Positions 6,327 to 10,230 of a DNA stretch of 10,230 nucleotides are shown piece after piece (positions within the stretch are counted from its first letter, which is position 1; each line of letters begins with the position of its first letter). Made by a program: the position numbers and the translations under genes. This stretch comes from an uncultured Thermomicrobiales bacterium (lineage in GTDB: Bacteria; Chloroflexota; Chloroflexia; Thermomicrobiales; UBA6265): positions 1-10,230 of the forward strand of contig CADCWK010000048.1 in assembly GCA_902806375.1 (NCBI GenBank), given 5' to 3'. The notes beneath the pieces were generated by a model that searched no databases, was not told the origin of the DNA, and was given only the letters and a program-made list of their open reading frames with translations.

Positions 6327-7313
6327 TTATCCTTTTCGGTAGAGCGCGCGATTCGCCGCTTCGATGACCTGTGAAACGCCAGGGAAGGCTGCGATCTCGA
6401 GGTTGCGCGCGTACGGCGCGGGCACCTCGGCGCCACTGACGCGCTCGACCGGCGCGTCGAGGTAGTCGAACGCGTGCTCCTGGATGATCGCGGCGACCTC
6501 GGACGCTACGCTGAACCAGCGCCACTGCTCCTGGACGACGACGGCCCGGTTGGTCTTCTTGACCGACTCGATGATCGTCTCGCTGTCGAAGGGGCGGATC
6601 GAGCGCAGGTCGATCACCTCGGCCTGGACGTCCTGCTCCTTGGCGAGCTGGTCGGCCACCTTGAGCAGCAGGTTGACCTGGCGGCCGTAGCTGATCAGGC
6701 TGATGTCGCTGCCCTCGCGGGCGATCCGTGCCTTGCCGAAGGGGACGGTCGCGTCGCCCTCCGGTACTTCGCCCTTCGTCCCGTAGAGGGCGCCCGCTTC
6801 CATGAAGATGACCGGGTCCGGGTCACGGATCGCCGTCAGCATCATGCCCTTGACGTCCTCAGGCGTGGCCGGGGCCACGACCTTGAGGCCGGGGAACTGG
6901 CCGTAGAAGCCCTCGAGGCTGTGCGTGTGCTGGGCGGAGAGCTGGACGCCGCCACCGTTCGGCCCGCGGATGACGATCGGGACCGAGACCTGCCCGCCGG
7001 AGAAGTAGCGCAGCTTGGCGGCGTTCTGGATGATCTGGTCCGATGCCAGGAACGAGAAGTTCCAGGTCATCATCTCGACGACCGGCTTCATGCCGTTCAT
7101 CGCCATCCCGATCGCGGCGCCGGTGAAGCCGCCCTCGGCGATCGGGGTATCGATCACCCGCTTCTTGCCGAAGCGGTCGATCAGCTTGTCGGTGATCAGG
7201 TGAGTGCCGCCGTAGAGGCCGATGTCCTCGCCGATCAGCACGACGGACTCGTCGCGCTCCATCTCGTCGGCGAGCGCGGACTTGAGCGCGTCGCGGTACG
7301 TCATGACTGCCAT
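6327..7313 (-). CDS. pdhB: Pyruvate dehydrogenase E1 component, beta subunit
   Basis: Pairs with PdhA to form the thiamine-diphosphate-dependent E1 that decarboxylates pyruvate and acetylates the E2 lipoyl group. At 328 residues it has the usual length. It opens with the typical TYRDALKSALADEMERD, has DTPIAEGGFTG at 55-65 with the glutamate (E60) that activates the cofactor, then a stretch very like PdhB of pyruvate dehydrogenases (WNFSFLASDQIIQNAAKLRY, about 84-103) and SAQHTHSLEG with H129 and H131. The C-terminal transketolase domain starts near residue 200 and includes VQEQWRWFSVASEVAA. GAGGAAA upstream of the ATG at 7313 supports the start over the M4 alternative. It is the middle gene of pdhA-pdhB-pdhC, 82 bases after pdhA. 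Confidence 0.94.
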   Translation of the reverse strand: MAVMTYRDALKSALADEMERDESVVLIGEDIGLYGGTHLITDKLIDRFGKKRVIDTPIAEGGFTGAAIGMAMNGMKPVVEMMTWNFSFLASDQIIQNAAKLRYFSGGQVSVPIVIRGPNGGGVQLSAQHTHSLEGFYGQFPGLKVVAPATPEDVKGMMLTAIRDPDPVIFMEAGALYGTKGEVPEGDATVPFGKARIAREGSDISLISYGRQVNLLLKVADQLAKEQDVQAEVIDLRSIRPFDSETIIESVKKTNRAVVVQEQWRWFSVASEVAAIIQEHAFDYLDAPVERVSGAEVPAPYARNLEIAAFPGVSQVIEAANRALYRKG

Positions 7314-7332
7314 TGGGCGTTTCCTCGGTCAC

Positions 7333-7357
7333 TGCCGGTCCGGGACGCGGACCGGCA
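7333..7357 (-). promoter_or_regulatory. Intercistronic hairpin between pdhA and pdhB
   Basis: TGCCGGTCC (7333-7341) and GGACCGGCA (7349-7357) form a perfect 9-bp stem with a 7-base loop in the 82-base gap between the two E1 genes. No T-run follows, so full termination is unlikely. It may partly attenuate transcription or stabilise one side of the transcript. Confidence 0.4.
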
Positions 7358-7395
7358 CGGGTCGTCGCAGATCGGAGCTGGGGTCGGAGCCGCGC

Positions 7396-8454
7396 CTAGA
7401 TCAGGCCGGTCTCGGGGGCGTAGACGTCCGTCGTCAGCTCCGAGAGGTCCGGCTCCGGGCTCTCCTCGGCGAACTTCACCGCCTCGTCGGCCAGTTCCTT
7501 GGCGTGGGCGCGGATCTTCTCCATCGCCTCCTCGTCGGTCACGCCAAGATCCAGCAGGCGCTGCTCGAGCAGACCGATCGGGTCGCGCTTGCGGGCCTCG
7601 CGGACCTCGTCCTTGGAGCGGTACTGCTCGAGGAAGTCGGCGGCGCCGTGCGGGCCGAGCCGGTAGGTCATCGCCTCGACGGCGTACGGCTTGCCGGTCT
7701 CACGGACGTAGTCGACGGCCTTGTGGGCGACCGCGATCACCGCCTCCAGGTCCATCGCGTCCACCTTCTCCCACGGGATCGCGTAGGAGTCGAACTTGGA
7801 ACCGAGGTTGGTGTTGGCCGTCGCGCGCTCGACGCTGGTGCCCATGCCGTACTGGTTGTTCTCGATGATGAACAGGCAGGGGCACATGCCGTCCTTGCCC
7901 CAGAGCCCGGCGAGGTTGGCCGACTCATGGAAGTACCCGTTGTGGATGGCGCCGTCGCCCAGGTACAGCTGGATGATGTTCCCCGTCTCCCGGTAGGCCT
8001 CGGAGTAGGCCATCCCGACGCCGAGCGGGATGTGGGCGCCGACGATGCCGTAGCCGCCCCACATGCCGTTCTCGACGTCGAAGAGGTGCATCGAGCCACC
8101 CTTGCCCTTGACCAGGCCAGTGCCCTTGCCGTAGAGCTCCGCCATGGTCGCCTTGGGGTCGCCGCCCTGGAACAGGACGTGGGCGTGGTCGCGGTAGGCG
8201 GTGATCGTCTTGTCGCCCTTCCGGAACGCGTCGAGGAAGCCGCGGGCCAGCGCCTCCTGGCCGATGTAGACGTGGAGGTAGCCGCCGACCTTGCCCTGCC
8301 GGAAGCCGCGAGTGGCGGCCTCCTCGAACAGGCGGACCTCGACCATCTGCCGGTAGTAGTCGAGCAGGGTCTCCGGAGAGACCGTCGAGGTCGGTGCCGT
8401 GCCGTTGCTGGCTACGTCGGTGGGTGTCTCGTTCGTGTGGTGGGTCGTCGCCAT
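7396..8454 (-). CDS. pdhA: Pyruvate dehydrogenase E1 component, alpha subunit
   Basis: Alpha subunit of E1, carrying the thiamine-diphosphate motif. From the ATG at 8454 it is 352 residues, typical for the family. I chose this start because GAGAGG on the - strand (8462-8467) lies 7 bases upstream; the frame stays open to 8544, but those residues are low in family similarity. Landmarks: YRQMVEVRLFEEAATRG at 34-50, ITAYRDHAH at 84-92, GKGTGLVKGKGGSMHLF at 109-125, and the cofactor motif from GDG (166-168) to NN (199-200). The N-terminal 25 residues are polar, rich in Thr and Asn, and probably disordered. It is the first gene of the pdh operon. No E3 (lipoamide dehydrogenase) gene lies in the window, so E3 must be encoded elsewhere. 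Acetoin or branched-chain substrates are less likely alternatives. Confidence 0.94.
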   Translation of the reverse strand: MATTHHTNETPTDVASNGTAPTSTVSPETLLDYYRQMVEVRLFEEAATRGFRQGKVGGYLHVYIGQEALARGFLDAFRKGDKTITAYRDHAHVLFQGGDPKATMAELYGKGTGLVKGKGGSMHLFDVENGMWGGYGIVGAHIPLGVGMAYSEAYRETGNIIQLYLGDGAIHNGYFHESANLAGLWGKDGMCPCLFIIENNQYGMGTSVERATANTNLGSKFDSYAIPWEKVDAMDLEAVIAVAHKAVDYVRETGKPYAVEAMTYRLGPHGAADFLEQYRSKDEVREARKRDPIGLLEQRLLDLGVTDEEAMEKIRAHAKELADEAVKFAEESPEPDLSELTTDVYAPETGLI

Positions 8455-8693
8455 CCGTTGGCCTCTCGCGATCGTCGGGGTGCGAGCACCGTCGCGACCC
8501 GGTCGATCCATTGTCGCCGTCGGGACCGGCCGCGCGGCCGGCACGGTGGTCCGTCGGGGATGTCACACGCAGGGAATCGCAGGACCGTCGCCCCCATGGC
8601 CGATCGCCGGTACTTCACGTCGTACCGCGATGGCGGGATCAGGGGCGCGCGGGCAGCAGCAGAGACTGGCGGGAACCCCCGTCAATGGCGGCG

Positions 8694-8699
8694 ATTGTA
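8694..8699 (-). promoter_or_regulatory. Possible -10 element for the pdh operon
   Basis: TACAAT on the - strand matches TATAAT at five of six positions. No good -35 lies 16-19 bases upstream, so it would need an activator or a different upstream element. It is the most A/T-rich hexamer of this type I found in the region. Confidence 0.25.
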
Positions 8700-8754
8700 C
8701 CGCAGGGCCCGAGCCGTTTCGGAAAACCGGGGCCCGGTCTCGCGATTCTTTCCG

Positions 8755-8868
8755 TCAGATGGTCTCGCCGTTCACACCGTGGAACTGGCGTGCCGCACCG
8801 CGCCCCACGGCGACCGATTTCAACTGGGCTGGACGAATCCGGTCCTGCCAGGCGGTGACGGTTCCCAT
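8755..8868 (-). CDS. Possible 37-residue small basic protein
   Basis: An ATG at 8868 (GTG directly before it at 8871) opens a 37-codon frame ending in TGA at 8755-8757. The product is MGTVTAWQDRIRPAQLKSVA followed by 17 residues ending VNGETI. It is basic, with balanced composition, and about 78% of its third codon positions are G or C, which suits a gene in this genome. It sits 17 bases after the stop of the 205-residue protein gene on the same strand and could be co-transcribed with it. I see no strong ribosome binding site and recognise no family. Chance, or a remnant of a longer gene, remain possible. Confidence 0.3.
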   Translation of the reverse strand: MGTVTAWQDRIRPAQLKSVAVGRGAARQFHGVNGETI

Positions 8869-8885
8869 CACCCAGCCACCGTCGC

Positions 8886-9503
8886 TCAGGAGCGGTCGAC
8901 GGTCCGGGTGGATTCGGGGAGGGAAGAGACGGGCGTTTCTTCCCCACCGCCGAGCGCTGGCCGCTGCCAGGCCGGGTCACCGAGCCCCGACACGGACCGG
9001 GCCGGCCGGACCGGCGTCTGGAGCGTCGGCTGGGACTTGCGCTGCTCCTCGAAGGACGTCAACCCCAGTTCGAACCGCTCCGGGTCACGCTCTTCCCCCG
9101 GCGCCGCGTCGTGAAACCCCATGATGCCCTCGGCGGTCCCGGCCTCGACGGCGGGGTGCCGCACGGCATCGACGCGTGGGCTGCGCGGGACGCGCTCGCC
9201 GGGGATGGTGGAGAAGTCGGGCGTCGCCCCCGGCGCCTGTGGTGAGCTACGGCCACCGGGCGCCGATGGGAACCGCAGGCGCAACCGGCGGCCGCTGGAC
9301 GTGACGGCGCCGGTCGCGCTCTCGGCGGGTCCCGTCACCGCCGCGGCCGACCCGAAGGCACCGGCGCCCGAACCGCTGAGTCCACTCGACGCCATGTCGG
9401 AGGCGGTATCGTCCGTCCCGGTGACCTGGGTCGTCGCATCGCCGGTCATGTCGGCGCTGGCATTGGTCCGGCTGTCGTCACGGTCGTCACGGTCGTCACG
9501 CAT
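8886..9503 (-). CDS. Hypothetical protein with Asp/Arg repeat and low-complexity N-terminus
   Basis: A 205-residue protein that I do not recognise. The ATG at 9503 has GAGGA on the - strand 6 bases upstream and a high third-position GC bias, so the gene is probably real. It opens with MRDDRDDRDDSRT, encoded by three nearly identical 9-base units. A region rich in Ala, Ser, Thr and Gly (about 14-70) is probably disordered. A basic patch RRLRLRF follows (about 72-78). The more ordered part has GIMGFHDAAPGEERDPERFELGLTSFEEQRKS (about 126-157 as two neighbouring segments), mixed acidic and aromatic. There is no signal peptide or membrane helix. It lies between the nucleoside phosphorylase gene (113-base gap) and the pdh operon; a shared transcript with the phosphorylase is possible. 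Confidence 0.65.
   Translation of the reverse strand: MRDDRDDRDDSRTNASADMTGDATTQVTGTDDTASDMASSGLSGSGAGAFGSAAAVTGPAESATGAVTSSGRRLRLRFPSAPGGRSSPQAPGATPDFSTIPGERVPRSPRVDAVRHPAVEAGTAEGIMGFHDAAPGEERDPERFELGLTSFEEQRKSQPTLQTPVRPARSVSGLGDPAWQRPALGGGEETPVSSLPESTRTVDRS
9472..9498 (-). repeat. Three 9-bp tandem units inside the N-terminus of the 205-residue protein gene
   Basis: The units are CTGTCGTCA, CGGTCGTCA and CGGTCGTCA on the + strand, encoding DDR, DDR and DDS on the - strand. Because the unit is a multiple of three, copy-number change would keep the reading frame and only lengthen or shorten the Asp/Arg run. Confidence 0.7.
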
Positions 9504-9616
9504 GGGGCGTCCTCGTCAATGCTGGGTGACTCGTTGGGACGGGGCTCGCCGCTGACCGGTGCGTCAACCCGCGTTCGCTCGGCCCAGTATGCCAAAGCCA
9601 ACGTCCCCCCGTCCGC

Positions 9617-10230
9617 TCATCGGACCGCTCCTCCGGGAGCCGGCTCCGGACCGTCGGGGCGTGAGAGGACGGCCGCCGCCGCGCGGTAGAGGGTCATCAG
9701 TCCGGTCTGGACCTCCGCCGCCGCGAACTGCGGGTTCCAGGCCAGTTCGGCCAGCGAGTCGCTGACCGTGAACGCGGTCGCCAGCGCCACCCCACGGACC
9801 TGGGCCACCGCGCAGACGGCCGCCGCCTCCATCTCGACCGTCAGGACTCCCTCGGCCTGGTAGTGGCGCAGCTCGGCGACTGTCTCCCGGTACGGCGCGT
9901 CGATCGTCCAGGTCGATCCGACCCGCGGCATCGCCCCCTCCGCCGTCAACGTGCCCCCGAGGGCCGCGCTCAGGGCCGGGTCCGGGACCGCCGGCTGATC
10001 GGTCGCGAGGTAATGATGCGAGACGCCCTCATCCCGGATCGCCCGGTCGACCAGCGTGATGGCGCCGATCGGCAGATCGCGCTGGAGTCCCCCAGCGATC
10101 CCAATGCTGATGGCCCGCCGGACACCAGCCGCGATCCACTCCTCCAGGATCACCGCCGCCACCGGCGCTCCAATCCCGAAGTCGCCGCAGAGGGCGACGG
10201 GCAGGCCACCTGGGGCCGCAGGCGGAACGA
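9617..10230 (-). CDS. Nucleoside phosphorylase (PNP/UDP family), N-terminus outside window
   Basis: Splits a nucleoside with phosphate into a free base and (deoxy)ribose-1-phosphate, for salvage. The frame is open through the right edge. A GTG at 10162 is not the start, because family residues continue upstream of it: VALCGDFGIGAPVAAVILEE matches the conserved GxGxP-A---LEEL segment. Further landmarks are SIGIAGGL (phosphate and ribose site), VEMEAAAVCAVAQVRGVAL with the substrate-binding Met-Glu pair, and TVSDS. The aspartate of TVSD is typical of purine-preferring members, whereas uridine phosphorylases usually differ there, so purine or broad specificity is an inference. The C-terminus ends in a Pro/Gly-rich tail. 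It is the most upstream gene of the - strand set and is separated by 113 bases from the unknown 205-residue gene. Confidence 0.88.
   Translation of the reverse strand, partial: VPPAAPGGLPVALCGDFGIGAPVAAVILEEWIAAGVRRAISIGIAGGLQRDLPIGAITLVDRAIRDEGVSHHYLATDQPAVPDPALSAALGGTLTAEGAMPRVGSTWTIDAPYRETVAELRHYQAEGVLTVEMEAAAVCAVAQVRGVALATAFTVSDSLAELAWNPQFAAAEVQTGLMTLYRAAAAVLSRPDGPEPAPGGAVR

Larger units (their letters stand above)
8455..8885. other. 431-base region upstream of pdhA
   Basis: It should contain the pdh promoter. The best -10 on the - strand is TACAAT (plus-strand 8694-8699) without a clear -35; using it would give a leader of about 230 bases. There is a GGGCCC pair (8705-8710, 8730-8735) that could form a weak stem, a 16-bp GC palindrome at 8526-8541, and a possible 37-codon gene described separately. 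Confidence 0.5.

Noticed and set aside
6371..6377. GTGAAAC half of parS inside pdhB (a second one at 9111-9117)
   Set aside because: Only half-sites: the other arm does not match, and both lie inside coding sequence.
5373..7868. Long + strand frames opposite pdhC and pdhB
   Set aside because: Antisense shadows of strongly conserved pdh genes, with Arg/Asp/Leu-rich composition and no ribosome binding sites.
8526..8541. 16-bp palindrome CCGGCCGCGCGGCCGG
   Set aside because: Made only of G and C in GC-rich DNA, without a promoter nearby; chance is a good explanation.
8680..8685. TTGACG on the - strand upstream of pdhA as a -35
   Set aside because: No -10-like hexamer at 16-19 bases downstream; the nearby TACAAT is on the wrong side of it.
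7222..9114. Very long + strand open frame opposite pdhA
   Set aside because: Antisense to a clearly conserved E1 alpha gene; long stop-free antisense frames are usual in DNA this GC-rich, and its composition (Asp, Val, Arg, Leu, Gly-rich) is that of a shadow.

Overview
High-GC bacterial DNA whose genes are nearly all ordinary housekeeping genes, with two secreted-protein paralogs at the left edge. The third-codon-position GC bias, a pyruvate dehydrogenase with separate E1 alpha and beta subunits, and a dCTP deaminase with Mycobacterium-like motifs would fit a Thermomicrobia-like Chloroflexota. That placement is an inference; a high-GC relative cannot be excluded.

Layout. The + strand carries the tail of an unknown protein (1-894), its full-length paralog with a twin-arginine-like signal peptide (964-2133), a dCTP deaminase (2349-2999), and a small unknown protein (3475-3855). 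The - strand carries ndk (3953-4411), the pdhA-pdhB-pdhC operon (8454 down to 4905), an unknown 205-residue protein (8886-9503), and a nucleoside phosphorylase running off the right edge (9617-10230). Three of the genes concern nucleotides: dCTP deaminase, nucleoside diphosphate kinase and nucleoside phosphorylase. They are not one operon. The pdh operon makes E1 and E2 of pyruvate dehydrogenase; no E3 gene is in the window. GC-rich perfect hairpins follow dcd, lie between the convergent small gene and ndk, and follow pdhC.

The most notable signal is non-coding. Three 16-bp sites closely resembling the bacterial centromere parS (consensus TGTTNCACGTGAAACA) lie within 1.5 kb, at 3316-3331, 4633-4648 and 4812-4827. 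All are in intergenic DNA and in the same orientation. This suggests a ParB-loading zone, and so possibly proximity to the chromosome origin. The dcd upstream region also has two dyads: a LexA-type GAAC-N4-GTTC box and a perfect 14-bp palindrome overlapping a plausible -10 element. No mobile element, CRISPR array, tRNA or rRNA was seen.
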